A stretch of DNA of 64,000 nucleotides from Pterois miles (lineage: Eukaryota; Chordata; Actinopteri; Perciformes; Scorpaenidae): positions 3,707,501 to 3,771,500 of the forward strand of contig CAMQGK010000038.1 of NCBI GenBank assembly GCA_947000775.1. The letters are read 5' to 3'. The position numbers and the translations under genes were made by a program. The notes beneath the pieces are model-generated. The model worked only from the letters and a program-made list of their open reading frames with translations. It did not search any database and was not told the DNA's origin. Shown here one piece after another: positions 11,871 through 23,457 of this stretch. Each line of letters begins with the position of its first letter. Positions within the stretch are counted from its first letter, which is position 1.

Positions 11871-13276
11871 CGGTCTAAGGGTTGCTGGTGAGGTTTGTGA
11901 AGTCTGGTGATGAGGTGAATGAGGTTTGTGAGGTTTGGTGATAAGGTGAATGAGGTTAATGAGATCTGGTTATGAGTTTAATGAGGCTAACAAGGTTAGT
12001 TAGGTTTGCTGATTAGGTTAATGAGGTTTGGTGATGAGGTAAATGAGGTTAATGAGGTCTGGTTATGAGTTTAATGAGGCTGACAAGGTTAGTTAGGTTT
12101 GGTGATTAGGTTAATGAGGTTTGGTGATGAGGTAAATGAGGTTAATGAGGTCTGGTTATGAGTTTAATGAGGCTAACAAGGTTAGTTAGGTTTGTTGATT
12201 AGGTTAATGAGGTTTGGTGATGAGGTAAATGAGGTTAATGAGGTCTGGTTATGAGGTTAATGAGGCTAACAAGGTTAGTTAGGTTTGTTGATTAGGTTAA
12301 TGAGGTCTGGTTATGAGGTTAATGAGGCTAACAAGGTTAGTAAGGTTCTGGTGATGAGGTTAATGAGGTTTGGTGATGAAGTAAGTGACGCTGGTGAGGT
12401 TTGGTGATGAGGTTAGTGAGGTTAATGGGGTTAATAAGGTTAGTGATGTTAATGAGGCTAGTGAGGTTAAATAGGTTAATAAGATTAGTGATGTTGATGA
12501 GGTTAGTGAGGTTAAATAGGTTAATAAAATTAGTGATGTTGATGAGGTTTGGTAATGAGCTGGCTAGTGAGGTTAGTGGGGATTTGGTGATGAGGTTAAA
12601 GAGGTTAATGAGGTTAAAAAGGTTAGTAAAAGTTAATGAGGTTGATGCGGTTAGATGATGAGGTTAAAGAGGTTAGTGAGGTTTGGTAATGAGCTGGCTA
12701 GTGAAGTTTGGTGATGAGGTTAGTGAGGTTAATAAGGTTAGTAATGTTAATGTGGTTGGTGAGGTTTGGTGATGAGGTTAGTGAGGTTAATGAGGTTAAA
12801 AAGGTTAGTATTGTTAATGAGGTTGGTGAGGTTAATGAGGTTAGTGAGGTTAATGAGGTTAAAAAGGTTAGTATTGTTCATGAGGTTGGTGAGGTTTGGT
12901 GATGAGGTTAGTGAGGTTAATGAGGTTAAAAAGGTTAGTATTGTTAATGAGGTTGGTGTTAATGAGGTTGGTGAGGTTAGTGAGGTTAAAAAGGTTAGTA
13001 TTGTTAATGAGGTTGGTGAGGTTGGTGAGGTTAGTGAGGTTAATGAGGTTAAAAAGGTTAGTATGTTGTTAATGGGTTGGTGAGGTTGGTGAGGTTAGTG
13101 AGGTTAATGAGGTTAAAAAGGTTAGTATTGTTCATGAGGTTGGTGAGGTTAGTGAGGTTAATGAGGTTAAAAAGGTTAGTATTGTTAATGAGGTTGGTGA
13201 GGTTAGTGAGGTTAATGAGGTTAAAAAGGTTAGTATTGTTAATGAGGTTGGTGAGGTTAATGAGGTTAGTGAGGTT
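11871..13276. repeat. GAGGTTAATGAGGTTAGT higher-order minisatellite
   Basis: About 1.4 kb of GAGGTTAGT/GAGGTTAAT/GAGGTTGGT modules. Toward the right these assemble into longer units marked by AAAAAGGTTAGTATTGTTAA, recurring roughly every 54 to 65 bp (about 12797, 12862, 12926, 12987, 13051, 13115, 13169, 13223); the last units are the most regular. Module lengths are mostly multiples of three, so both strands stay open and yield (EVNEVSEV)-type and (LTNLIN)-type peptides with no biological meaning. Confidence 0.9.
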
Positions 13277-14150
13277 ATGTATTCTTTCTTCACCCACTGC
13301 CAACGTGCACAGAGAGGAGAAACGACCTGAAGAGGTAAAACTACAGCATCACTTATCCACCAGTACAGAACCACAACACCAACAGGTCTAACAGGAAAGG
13401 TGGTCTGAGTACCACTGGTGTTACTGGAGTTTTTCCCATGAAAGAGGAACTGCAGCAGTTTTATGTTTCTGGAGCTGCTCTTCTGATGATGATGATGATG
13501 ATGATGATCTTCTGCTTGATTCAGACCCTCTGCTGCTCTGTTTCAGTCGTTTTCTGCAGGCCAGTGATTGAGTTTGTCAGGATCCACCTGAACCTCAGCA
13601 GCTCGTTCTCTCTGTGGAAAGAAAAGAAAAGATCCTGAAGGAAGTAAAATAAACAAAGAGTGGAGCGGAGGGAGGGTGGGGGAGGTTACAGAGCTGAGCG
13701 GAAAAAGCAGAGCCGGGGTTAACTCGGCCCCCAGGTATGTTCTCCACCCCCCAGTGACGGTTAGCTGAGTTTAGATTAGCCACCCTGCAGCAGACTCAGA
13801 CTAAATATGAAGCTGTTTCTGTTTAAAGACGATGAGCTTGAACTGACAGCTGACTGATAATCCATAAACACCTCTGACACGTTGGCATGAAACCCTCAGA
13901 TCTCCTCAGTTCTTCAGTCTATGGAACAGTTCAAAACAAAGGCTGCAGGGCTTCTGATTCACATGTTGGAGACAACTGACCCATCATCACTGGGTGCTCA
14001 TGTTAACCAGAGTCAATATTTATTTATTTAGTTATTTTTGTATCTTGCAAGAGGTAAAACTGTTCTGCAGTTCGCAGGGAAAATAGTAGATCAGTTTTGT
14101 TTTGTGTTAATTTTTGTGGACAAAAGCACCAGACTCCCTTTAGAAAACCT
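13277..14150. other. Intergenic stretch, no supported gene
   Basis: Holds a (GAT)n run at about 13485-13508 and a CT-rich splice-acceptor-like segment near 13530-13560 followed by about 75 open bases, but no family match and no partner exon. Otherwise unremarkable. Confidence 0.45.
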
Positions 14151-14156
14151 CTCGTT

Positions 14157-14475
14157 TTACTGCAGCTGGGTCTGACAGTCTGCCCCGCTCAGTCCTGGTC
14201 CTGGTTCTGGTTCCAGTGATACGGCCTGGGCCTCCAGCGCCGTGGTGTCAGTGTTGGTTCCCAGCTGTGACTGACGGAGCAGCGAGGCGAAGTGAAGCTC
14301 CCGGTTGCTGTTGCCGGGCGCTGAGCTCTCGACTGCAAGTCGAAAGCGGCGGCGAAGGCAGATTTGGGTCTGTCCACGATGGGCTGGTCGCTGCCGGAGG
14401 CCCCACTGGAGTCTGAGCTGAAGGAGTTCCTGGTGAACCTGCATGATTTCTTCTGTTTTAGCCAGACTCTGACCT
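14157..14475 (-). CDS. Unrecognised exon-like, GC-rich segment
   Basis: The minus strand has higher GC than its surroundings and is open in two frames. One frame, following an acceptor-like CATGCAG, reads NSFSSDSSGASGSDQPIVD then RPKSAFAAAFDLQSRAQR, a Ser-rich low-complexity style common in protein tails. The other ends ...ALEAQAVSLEPEPGPGLSG and stops near 14157. A shift between the two near 14290 would join the more protein-like halves, which could mean a decayed exon. I do not recognise the family. Could be the last exon of an unknown gene, a pseudogene piece or chance. Confidence 0.25.
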
Positions 14476-14479
14476 GGTG

Positions 14480-15350
14480 GCACCGATTACAAGCATTGTA
14501 CGTATAGAACAATCAATAAGCTGATAAAGTATGATGCAGTGTCATAGGTGAAGCTACACCTCCCTGTGTGGAATAGCAGTAAGCTGCACACATTAATGCA
14601 TCAGTGATAATATTCTAATAATACTCAATGCAGGACTTACTTGTGCTACTTTTGCTCCAGTAAATGATCTGAATACTTTCATGCTCCTCTCCGTCATTAT
14701 CCAGCCCTCCATCACTCCTCCTGCTGAAATACATCTGTCAGTCAGGCAGAAATGTTTCCACCTCCGCTGATGAAATTCGGTTTCTTTGTGGTGGTCGTGT
14801 TTCTGGTAAAGCAGCGAAGCCTGGAATTCGTGACCCACTTTCCACTGCTGCACATTCCCAAACATTCCCAAACATTCCTGAAAACCATGATTGATATCAC
14901 TCAGAGTTCAGTCCGAACCAGTGCTTCACACTGAGGGTGTTTCACTGAATCCTGACATCTGTTCTCACGTAGAACATACAGTCTTAAGAAATGAAAGATG
15001 CAGATTCATCTTTTCTTTTTAAAAAAGGAGACCAGAGGCTGTTTCAGGTGTCAGGTATCACCGCTCGGCCTCCTGGGAAAATTTAAACCAGGTTTTCGTG
15101 GCTGTGGGAAACAAAGTGAACTGCTGTAAAAGAACCGGCTGCTGGTCAGACTGCAGGCTAGTTAGCTAGCTTAGCACTGTGCTTTCCTACGTGGTGACAA
15201 GAGTGTGTGGATGAAGCATTAAGTTTATTTACTCATCTAGTGACTGGCAGTTAGTTAGCTTGCTAGCCTGCTAATTCCACCATGCCCAACAGCAGACAGC
15301 ACTGGATCACGGTCCTTCTGCCTCACTCTTCGCCGCTGGGAGACTACTTC
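14480..15350. other. Intergenic stretch without a gene
   Basis: No supported feature; short open frames only. CTAG-rich sequence begins to appear from about 15150. Confidence 0.4.
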
Positions 15351-15354
15351 ACTG

Positions 15355-15795
15355 GGAGGAGAGCGGACATTAGCTAGCTAGCTAGCTAGTCAGTCACTGG
15401 ACAAGCTAGCTAGCTAACTAGCCAGTTCCAGAGACAGAGAGTCTTGCTAGATAGCTAGCTAACTAGCCAATGCCAGAGACAGACAACTAAGCAACCTAAC
15501 TAACCAGTTCCAGAGACAGATAATCTAGCTAGCTAAGTAGCTAACTAGCCAGTTCCAGAGACAATCTAGCCAGCTAACTTGCCAGTTCTAGGGAAAGACA
15601 ATCTATCTAGCAAACAAGTCAGTTCTGGAGACAGACAATCTAGCTAGCTAGCTAGTTAACTAGCCAGTTCCAAAGACAGAAAATGTAGTGAGCTAGCTTG
15701 CTAACTAGCCAGTTGGAGAGACAACTTAGCTAGCTAGCTAACTAGCCAGTTCCAGAGACAGACAATCTAGGTAGCTAGCTAACTAGCATTAGCCA
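15355..15795. repeat. CTAG-rich minisatellite
   Basis: Degenerate tandem units of roughly 50-60 bp combining runs of (GCTA)n with AACTAGCCAGTTCCAGAGAC and AGACAATCTAG. Unit length varies because of the tetranucleotide runs. A smaller stretch of the same flavour (AGCTAACTAGCTAACTACAG) lies at 24345-24420 inside emilin1 intron 1. Confidence 0.8.
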
Positions 15796-17100
15796 GCTGG
15801 CTCCTCCTCCTGAAGTAGCCTCCTGCAGCGTAGGGGTCGGCTAATCTGGTTCCACTGGTTAATGTTAACTTTCTCAACTAACACTGGTGATCCTGGAGAG
15901 AGAGCGACAGTTCATACAGAGAGAAACTAGTATTTTCTTCAGACATTGTTAAAAAACAAGACAACAATTGTTGCTAGCCAGTGTTAGCAAACATGTTCAG
16001 AGAATTATTCTGCTTCCACCCATTAAACACCTCGCTGTGGCCCATTCTCTGGTGCCTACTCTTGGATCCTTTTTCCCAAACGTTTTCTTGTTGGTTGAAT
16101 TACTGATTGATTGGAGCGTTATTAAGTCCACCTGTAGTTCAGGGTGTGGGGACTGATGGCTCCTAACTGATAGCTGAGAGCAGCTTGGTTCACTCCCCTC
16201 TTGGCCAATCAGGGTGTGATGACGTAGGGCTCTGCAGGGCTTAAGAGAGGTGGGAAACTGGTTCTGATCCCTCCTGAACTAACTGCATCATATATTATCA
16301 GCCAAACCAGAATCTCTGATCTCTTTTAAACCCGTTTTGAGATTCTTGTGCACTTTTGTGTTTTGCTGATTGAGTGTTTGACATCCTGGTTGGGAAACAC
16401 AACATAAACACTCTTCACTAGGTTACCTGCATTAGGCCAGGTGCTGTTCATCCAAGGATCTCATGATAGTCCTCATTCTGTTCATTTATTGATTTTCACT
16501 GAAACCCCTTTATACCCGTTTCTGTCGGTCTATTTCATTTGGTGAAACTTTAAAGGAGGGTAAAAGGACAAAACAGTAAAGTATACTTCCTTATTTGTTT
16601 ATTATCAAAGCAGCATTCGTGGTCACTAACAGGAAAGGGGGCTGTTTGAACAAAAATGATCAGATGGCAGCTCTAGAGAACTAGTGGTGGTTAAATTGTA
16701 CTTATAACTAACGAGCTCTCCTCCATCTTGTTTCTTCATGGTCTTCTCTCAGAATGCAGACAGAAACCTCCAGACAGAATCAGGTCAGATCTGAACACTG
16801 ATAGATCAGACATTTTACTCCATTAAACAGCATCTTAAATTCCTTCTTCTGTGACCTTTGACCCCACTGATGGGAGTCTTCACAAACAAATCAACAGGAC
16901 GAGACCCTCAGGGACTTCTTCTGTGGTTTTACAACTGCACTTTAAAACAGATAAGAGGACCTTTTATTGATGGCTGCAGGGGGAGTTCAGCTGCTTACAT
17001 AGAAAACTAAGACTAAAAAGTCTTTATTCAAATACAGGAAACAACATACAGTGTATGTACACTATATATAATGTACTGTTTATAATAATATAATGATGTT
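15796..17100. other. Intergenic stretch, one DR1-like motif
   Basis: No gene chain could be supported. At 16852-16864 lies TGACCTTTGACCC, a near-consensus DR1 nuclear-receptor motif. The segment 16740-16790 has an acceptor-like CTCTCAG and a donor-like GGTCAG around about 35 bases, which is too little to call. Confidence 0.4.
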
Positions 17101-17154
17101 ATGGATGTTTCTGTCATGTGCACATTGAGAAAACGGTGCCCAGAGTTCTTTTCT

Positions 17155-17410
17155 TTTAGTCTTTATTGTCCCATCTGTCAGGATGATGTTTACAGTTTAC
17201 ACCTGAACTCTGACTCCCAGGTGATCACCTGCAGGACGGACAGGTGCCCGAGAAGGGGCCGGGGCTTCAGTCTTCTGTCTGACAGCCTGAAGGTGAATAA
17301 CCTGCTTCCTGCTCCGGCTGTAGTTTCTATCTGTGAGGTGGAAAAAACTCTTGATGCTTTATTTGATCAGTTTTACAGCAGAGTGCTTCTCTGGTATGGA
17401 GGACCAAACC
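17155..17410 (+). CDS. Candidate exon with Cys-pair (zinc-ribbon-like) motif
   Basis: After an acceptor-like TTCTTTTCTTTTAG the frame reads SLYCPICQDDVYSLHLNS, then ITCRTDRCPRRGRGFSLL and VEKTLDALFDQFYSRV. The CxxC...CxxxxC spacing resembles a small zinc ribbon, and base composition is clearly higher in GC than the flanks. Internal AAG|GTGAAT at about 17292 could be a donor; otherwise the frame runs into the end of a long-inverted-repeat element at 17391, where the last residues are repeat-derived. I do not recognise the family. It could be an exon of an unidentified gene or a relic truncated by the element. Confidence 0.35.
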
Positions 17411-17935
17411 TGCCAAAATCAAAAATACATTAATGAATAAATAAATGACTCAGTAAATGAATAAATATGCAATTAAATCTAGCAAAAAAATACATCAAAA
17501 ATAAATATAACAATTGAGCAATAAAATATGACATAAATTGATATTTCTGTTTTAATTTGCTTTTTTATTTATTTATCTTTGTAGCCTTACCCTTATTTAT
17601 TTACTCCTCTGTTTATTTTTCTCTTTTATTTATTCATTCAATTGTATTGTTTAATTTTTTATGATTTCATTATTTTTATTTTTTTATTTACATATTATTT
17701 ATTTATTTTTATTAATTCATTAATATTAGGATTTATTTCTATTAACATGTTGAGTGACAGTCCCTTCATTTGCATAATGAGGCAGAAATGCATAAAGAAA
17801 TGTACAAAGAAAAGAATACAGAAATAATAGATAAATACATAAATAAATACATACATTTAAAAATAAATCTAACATCAATTAATAATGATTTAAGTAATTA
17901 ATAAATAATGCAAAATAAATAAATAAATGCAAAAT
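17391..17935. mobile_element. Long-inverted-repeat (foldback) element, copy 1
   Basis: Begins TGGAGGACCAAACCTGCCAA and continues as AAATAAATGA-rich sequence with the family phrases AAAATATGACATAAATTGAT and TTTCTGTTTTAATTTGC. The left terminal motif and internal phrases match copies at 29890-30725, 33700-34352 and 44035-44795. The right end is less clear here (fades by about 17935). Confidence 0.65.
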
Positions 17936-17944
17936 TCCTCACTT

Positions 17945-18865
17945 CTAGATGATGCATATCTATGTGTATCAGTGTGTAGCTCAGTTCTAGATTATGTGTA
18001 TCTATGTGTTGCTCAGTTCTAGATGACGTGTATCTGTGTATCTAAATGTAGCTTAGTTCTAGATGATGTGTATCTAGATGTAGCTCAGTTCTAGATGGTG
18101 TGTATCTATGTGTATTTATATGTAGCTCAGTTCTTTGATGATGCATATCTATGTGTATCAGCGTGTAGCTCAGTTCTAGATGATGTGTATCTATGTGTAT
18201 CTATGTGTAGCTCAGTTCTAGATGACGTGTATCTGTGTATCTAAATGTAGCTTAGTTCTAGATGATGTGTATCTAGATGTAGCTCAGTTCTAGATGATGT
18301 GTATCTATGTGTATCTGATGTGCTGTTTAGATGATGTGTATCTACGTGTAGCTCAGTTCTAGATGATGTGTATCTAGATGATGTGTATCTATGTGTAGCT
18401 CAGTTCTAGATGACGTGTATCTATGTGTATCTAAATGTAGCTTAGTTCTAGATGATGTGTATCTAGATGTAGCTCAGTTCTAGATGATGTGTATCTTTGT
18501 GTATCTAGATGTAGCTCAGTTCTAGATGATGTGTATCTATGTGTATCTATGTGTAGCTCAGTTCTAGATGATGTGTATCTATGTGTAGCTCAGTTCTAGA
18601 TGATGTGTATCTATGTGTAGCTCAGTTCTAGATGATGTGTATCTATGTTTGTAGCTCAGTTCTAGATGATGTGTATCTATGTGTACCTATGTGTATCTAG
18701 ATGTAGCTCAGTTCTAGATGATGTGTATCTATGTGTATCTAGATGTAGCTCTGTATGTGTATCTAGATGTAGCTCAGTTCTAGAGATGATGTGTATCTAT
18801 GTGTACCTATGTGTATCTAGATGTAGCTCAGTTCTAGATGATGTGTATCTATGTGTTGCTCAGGG
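17945..18865. repeat. GATGATGTGTATCTATGTGTAGCTCAGTTCTA minisatellite
   Basis: About 900 bp of tandem variants built from GATGATGTGTATCTATGTGT, AGCTCAGTTCTA and ATCTAGATGT, with unit lengths of about 30 to 60 bp. Larger blocks are duplicated (for example the GACGTGTATCTGTGTATCTA variant near 18025 and 18225). Confidence 0.88.
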
Positions 18866-19494
18866 GCACTCCAGCAGCAGCAGCAGCATTTGGAGCAGTT
18901 ATTCCCTCATTGTGTACTCTGAGAGTTGTTATTAACTGATGGACACAAACACACCATGGCAGCCATCTTTATCAGCACAGGGCCTGTGACGCTGCGTTCA
19001 GGGTCTGTTGTTTACATTAACATCAGGAATGTTAACAGTGATGTCATCCATCTCCTCTTCACTCTGTGGAGACAAACTGTTGAAACCTTCAGCTTTCACC
19101 AACACATCCTGTCTGTTAGACCATGTCGCGACTTTATTTTAATTTATTTTATACACAATAAGTTAATTATTCAGGTAACACAGTTTAAAACAGTTAATGA
19201 GGGAAATGTTGAGTTAACTGTACATTTCATTTGAATAGTTGATTTGTGAAGTAATAATTCCAAAATATAATTTAGAGGCCAAATGCCTTACCTCGTATTA
19301 AATGGACTTCACTACCCATAATGCTCTGAAGTCCAGAGTCTGGTCTGGTTGGACGAATCTAACAGAGGACAGATGGTGAATAAAGATGGACACAGTAAAG
19401 ACGTCCTGTTAGAGCAGGAGGAGGAGGAGAACACTGATCCTCCTCTGACATGAAGGTTGCTGGTTTGATTCCCACACAGGCAGAGGAGCAGCAA
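18866..19494. other. Intergenic stretch with a tRNA-like SINE scrap
   Basis: No gene. Near 19440-19480 the phrase GGTTGCTGGTTTGATTCCCA resembles the B-box end of a tRNA-derived SINE. The rest is unremarkable. Confidence 0.4.
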
Positions 19495-19615
19495 GACAGC
19501 AGAGAGTCCAGCAGAGCCCAGTAGAGTCCAGCAGAGTCCAGTAGAGCCCAGTAGAGTCCAGTAAAGCTCAGTAGAGTCCAGTAGTAGAGTGCAGTAGAGT
19601 CCAGTACAGCCCAGC
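19495..19615. repeat. 10-bp CAGTAGAGTC minisatellite
   Basis: Roughly a dozen imperfect copies of CAGTAGAGTC/CAGCAGAGCC in a row. Both strands stay partly open as a result; no gene is implied. Confidence 0.8.
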
Positions 19616-19884
19616 ATGTAGGTTTTGGTTGCTTAGTAACAGCAGGCGTTGACAGAGTGTATCCATGGGTATCAGGATGAAAGAGGTGCTGCTGGAGTTT
19701 TCCAGGTGTTTTTACACGCAGCATGTTACACTTCAACAGTTTTACAACAAACTGCGACTTTCTTGACTCTGAAAATATTTTTTAAAGTTGATTAAGTTCA
19801 TCTCTGTGAGTCATGATGTGATACAAATGGGATCAGAAACATTTTTTTTAAATATTACTTTTCGGAGAGTTTTTTTTTTAATTA

Positions 19885-20020
19885 TTTTTATTGATAGAGA
19901 CAGAGTTGAAAGGGGGGAGACAAAGGGGACGACAGCAAAGGGCTCCAGGCAGGATTCAGACCTGGAGCGAGGACTTCAGCTTTGGCACATGAGGCACCCA
20001 CTCTACCAACTGAGCTCAAC
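19885..20020 (-). mobile_element. tRNA-derived SINE, reverse orientation
   Basis: On the minus strand it reads GAGCTCAGTTGGTAGAGTGG (A-box type), then a GGTCTGAATCC B-box and a tail GCCCTTTGCTGTCGTCC. This is the layout of a tRNA-derived fish SINE head and body. The element is passive unless an active LINE partner supplies reverse transcriptase. Confidence 0.75.
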
Positions 20021-20544
20021 AGCTTCCCAGATCAGACTACCATTCGTTCTGAAATAAGGATCATTACTACATGAACAGACACAATGAATATGTGAAGGAA
20101 ATAAAGACCCAGCAGATGAAAAAGCCTCTGAAGGGAACGATAGAGCTGACAGTCGTCAGCAGTTCCTGTTTGTCTCACCTGAGGCTCTGACTCTGGAATG
20201 TGACTCTGTGTTTAATACAAAGCTCCATTTAAAAACCGCCTCATAAAAGTGAGAGCGGTGGTTAGTCTGAGTGATGGAGTCTGGGTGGTCTGCCCTGCCC
20301 GCCCCGGGGGGGGGGGGTCACCTCATGATTTATGGGATCTGATAAAGAATATTTCCACTGTGGAGTCCTGTTTTCACCGCCTCGCTCTGTTGTTGTTAAT
20401 GGGATAAAAACATGAGAGTTTCTATCAGAGTTTGGTCAGGTGTCGACTTGCCTGCTGTTCTCTCCGTGTTTACCCTGATTCATTATCGCAGACAGTCCTG
20501 CTGCTCCTCCTTTACAGTAATATAAAGCCTTTAGCAATGATCGC

Positions 20545-20912
20545 CTCGCTTCCCAGCATTGGACGCTGGATGAGCTGCTACTAGAGACCTGATTGGACGA
20601 ACTCTTTCCCTCGTGGTCTGCGGCTACCAGCTTTCAAACTGGAACCAACATGGCGACTCGTTTGGAAACTTTCTTCTCTTAAATCATGAAAATAGTTCAC
20701 TGAAACGTGAAAACATTTAATGTAGAATAATGTAAGCCATGCAGTTTTAGGTTAAAAGTTGCCCTTGATTTGCATTAAGTAGCCAAGACCTCAATTTTAT
20801 GTAAATGAGGAAAGAGCAATGTGACGCCCGTCTTTTGAATCGCGCCTCCACGCTACCAGAATGCATTGCTGCGCAGCTGCTTACATAGACAATGAATGGG
20901 AGGCATGGAATA
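20545..20912 (+). repeat. Interspersed repeat family C, copy 2
   Basis: Carries CCCAGCATTGGACGCTGGAT, AACATTTAATGTAGAATAAT, TTATGTAAATGAGG and CCACGCTACCAGAATGCATT in order, matching the copy at 46580-46985 and, in part, the reversed copy at 7400-7685. Confidence 0.7.
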
Positions 20913-21099
20913 GACGGAGACTGTGGACACGTCTGCTGCTGGCTACATTAGCTGTCACCAGCATAGCACACCATAAGCTACCACACCACTGTCAGAGGGA
21001 GAAGTGCATTATGGTTAATGTAGGCATCTTGTTTTGACAAGGAAGAAAAATGTGAAAAAAAAGACGTGATCTGGGGTTCTGCTGCATCGATTTTGCACA

Positions 21100-21575
21100 C
21101 CATAGATCCTGAAGGGGTCTAAGGGGGCCTTGTAGGGCCTGAGGGGGTCTGAGGAGGCCTGAGGGGATCTGAGGGCGCTGTGTAGGATCTGAAGGGGTCA
21201 GAGGGGCTGTGCAGGGTTTGAGACGGATGAGGAGGCCTGAGGGGGTCTAAGGTGGCCATGTAGGGCCTGAGAGGGTCTGAGGGCACTGTGTAGGGTATGA
21301 GGGGGTCGTGCAGGTCTTGAGAGAGTCTGAAGGGGCTATGTTGGGCCTGAAAGGGTCTGAGGGGGCCATGCAGGGCCTGAGGGGGTCTGAGGGAGCTGTG
21401 TAGGGTCTGAAGGGCTCATGTAGGGCCAGTGGGGGTCTGAGGGTGCTTTTTAGGGTGTGAAGAAGGTCTGAAGAAGGGGCTGTGCAGGGTCTGAGGAGGT
21501 CTGAGGGGCCCATGAGAGCTGAGGGGGTCTGAGGAGGCCTGAGGGGGTCTGAGTGGGATCTGAGGGGGCCACTCA
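21100..21575. repeat. G-rich CTGAGGGGGTCTGAGG minisatellite
   Basis: Tandem, degenerate units of the kind CCTGAGGGGGTCTGAGGAGG, GCTGTGTAGGGTCTGAGG and GCCATGTAGGGCCTGAG. The G-runs are regularly spaced on the plus strand, so G-quadruplex formation is possible. It lies about 0.9 kb upstream of the emilin1 start codon. Confidence 0.85.
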
Positions 21576-22029
21576 CAGTACTCCAGGATGACCCCACTAT
21601 GGTGAAGGTTGTTGTTATTATAGCTACTACAGTGAGGGTTTAAAGCTCCACCCAGGAGGACGCTCAGTGACACAAACCAAACACACCCACTAGACTGTCG
21701 CGCTATCATCAGACTTCTTCTGTTATCTGCTGTGTGGTTTATTTTAGGCAGCAGCAGATATCAACCATCCTTTAGCGTCAGGAAGTCTGCAGGACGTTTC
21801 CTCCTCTGGGTCACAGCAGACGGATCAGGGTTACAGCAGTTCATCAACATCTGGATAGGTGTTTATTTATATTAATGTCAGTTCTTACTGACAGCGGATT
21901 AGTGATGGATGAAAAGCTGCACACTGCTCCTTTATTTCAGAGACCAGATCATCTCAGACTCAGCTGATTGGTTAGTTCCTGGTCCAGTTTATCAATAAAA
22001 GCAGTAGGTGCTACTGGGAGCTCCTATCA

Positions 22030-22505
22030 GGGGGCTGCTGGTCCGGTGCAGGTGTGGGTGCGGAGCTGCACGTGTCTGGTTTCTCCTCCGGGAGGGGCGG
22101 GGACAGTTCGGGGGGGCGGTGATGAAGAGGAGGAGCAGCTGGTCTCGGTTCAGTCTGTCGCAACGTTTTCTTCTTTTCTTTGTTTCTCATGAAATGTTCT
22201 GATGGACAAACTGTGGCCGGATTAAACCGGATTAAACCTGGATTAAGCCCGGATTAAAAGCGGGGGACCAGCAAGGACTGGGACCCGGAGCGGGACCCAA
22301 GGCGGATCAGGGGAGACAGGACTTCAGGTCTGGTTTCTGGGTGTTTGGATCAGAATCCGGATCATGGGTCGGTAGGACGGGCGAACTTTATAGAAACTTT
22401 TATTTAGGTCTCCATGGAGATGGGAGTTTTTCCCGCCAACTGAGGATCTGACCCCACTGTGATCCAGTATCGATACCCTGTATTGATCGCGTATTGATTA
22501 GCGGG
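22030..22505 (+). promoter_or_regulatory. GC-rich putative emilin1 promoter / 5' leader
   Basis: Base composition rises sharply over the 500 bp ahead of the emilin1 start codon, with many CpG dinucleotides continuing into exon 1. A GC box (GGGGCGGGG, 22094-22102) and a palindromic CACGTG E-box (22069-22074) are visible; no TATA box is obvious. An in-frame TGA at 22449-22451 with no ATG between it and 22506 means the leader is non-coding. This looks like a CpG-type, TATA-less vertebrate promoter; the transcription start cannot be fixed from sequence alone. Confidence 0.55.
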
Positions 22506-22642
22506 ATGGCGGCCGCGCTCCTGCTGCTGCTGCTCGCGCTCTGGACCTGCGGACAAGCCAAGAGCGCGTTCCCGCAGCGACCCTCCTACAGCCTGTACTC
22601 CGGCGGGCACGCGCACGGGGCTCGCGCAGCCAGCAGACACAG
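22506..22642 (+). CDS. emilin1 exon 1: signal peptide
   Basis: Starts MAAALLLLLLALWTCGQAK, a short n-region followed by a run of leucines and a polar cleavage region, as expected for a secreted protein; cleavage is likely near residue 18-20. It ends in a basic ASRHR segment, where the final codon is split (AG|G) by a phase-2 intron. The same ASRHR-NWC junction is found in EMILIN-1 of mammals. The intron that follows is 10.4 kb, by far the longest of the gene. Confidence 0.9.
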
Positions 22643-23425
22643 GTAGGCTGACACGTGCACGGAAAGCCTGATGATGATGATGAGGGTGGAGATGAAGGAG
22701 GTGACGTCAGGGATCGATGACCTCACCACAGAAGTGTGTGAGCGTGTGTGTGTGTGTGTGTGTGTGCGTGCGTGCGTGCAGCAGATGTTTTATTGTGAAA
22801 GAGTGGACAGGAAGACTCGGGAGGTTGCTGGTTTGAATCCCTCCGGTTCTGCAGGTTTGATGTGTCAGACAGCTGTGAAATGACACTGTGACATCACACT
22901 GACATCACACACATCTGTGCTGCGTTCCCATGGTAACGGAGCTCCCAACAGCTGCTGATGCTGTTTGTTTCAGTTTAAAGACGTCAGGAATGAATCAGCT
23001 GAACGTCTCCTGTCACACTGTCTCTTCATCACTTCTTCTTCCTGTCATCCTCCTTTTCCTCTTCTTCCTCCTCTTCATCCTCTTCTTCAACTTCTTCCTC
23101 CTCTTCCTCCTCTTCATCCTCTTCGTCTTCCTCCTCTTTTTCTTCTTCCTCTTCTTCTTCCTCTTCTCCATCCTCATCTTCTTCCTCTTCTTCCTCCTCC
23201 TCCTCATCTTCTTCGTCCTCTTCTTCTTCTTCCTCTTCCTCCTCTTCATCCTCTTCGTCTTCCTCCTCTTTTTCTTCTTCCTCTTCTTCTTCCTCTTCTC
23301 CATCCTCATCTTCTTCCTCCTCCTCCTCATCTTCTTCGTCCTCTTCTTCTTCTTCCTCTTCTTCTTCTTCCTCTTCCTCCTCTTCTTCTCCATCCTCATC
23401 TTCTTCATCATCCTCTTCTTCATCA

Positions 23426-23457
<32 letters not shown>

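Noticed and set aside
12401..13391. Several frames of 80-105 codons on both strands
   Set aside because: Produced by the GAGGTTAAT minisatellite whose module length is a multiple of three.
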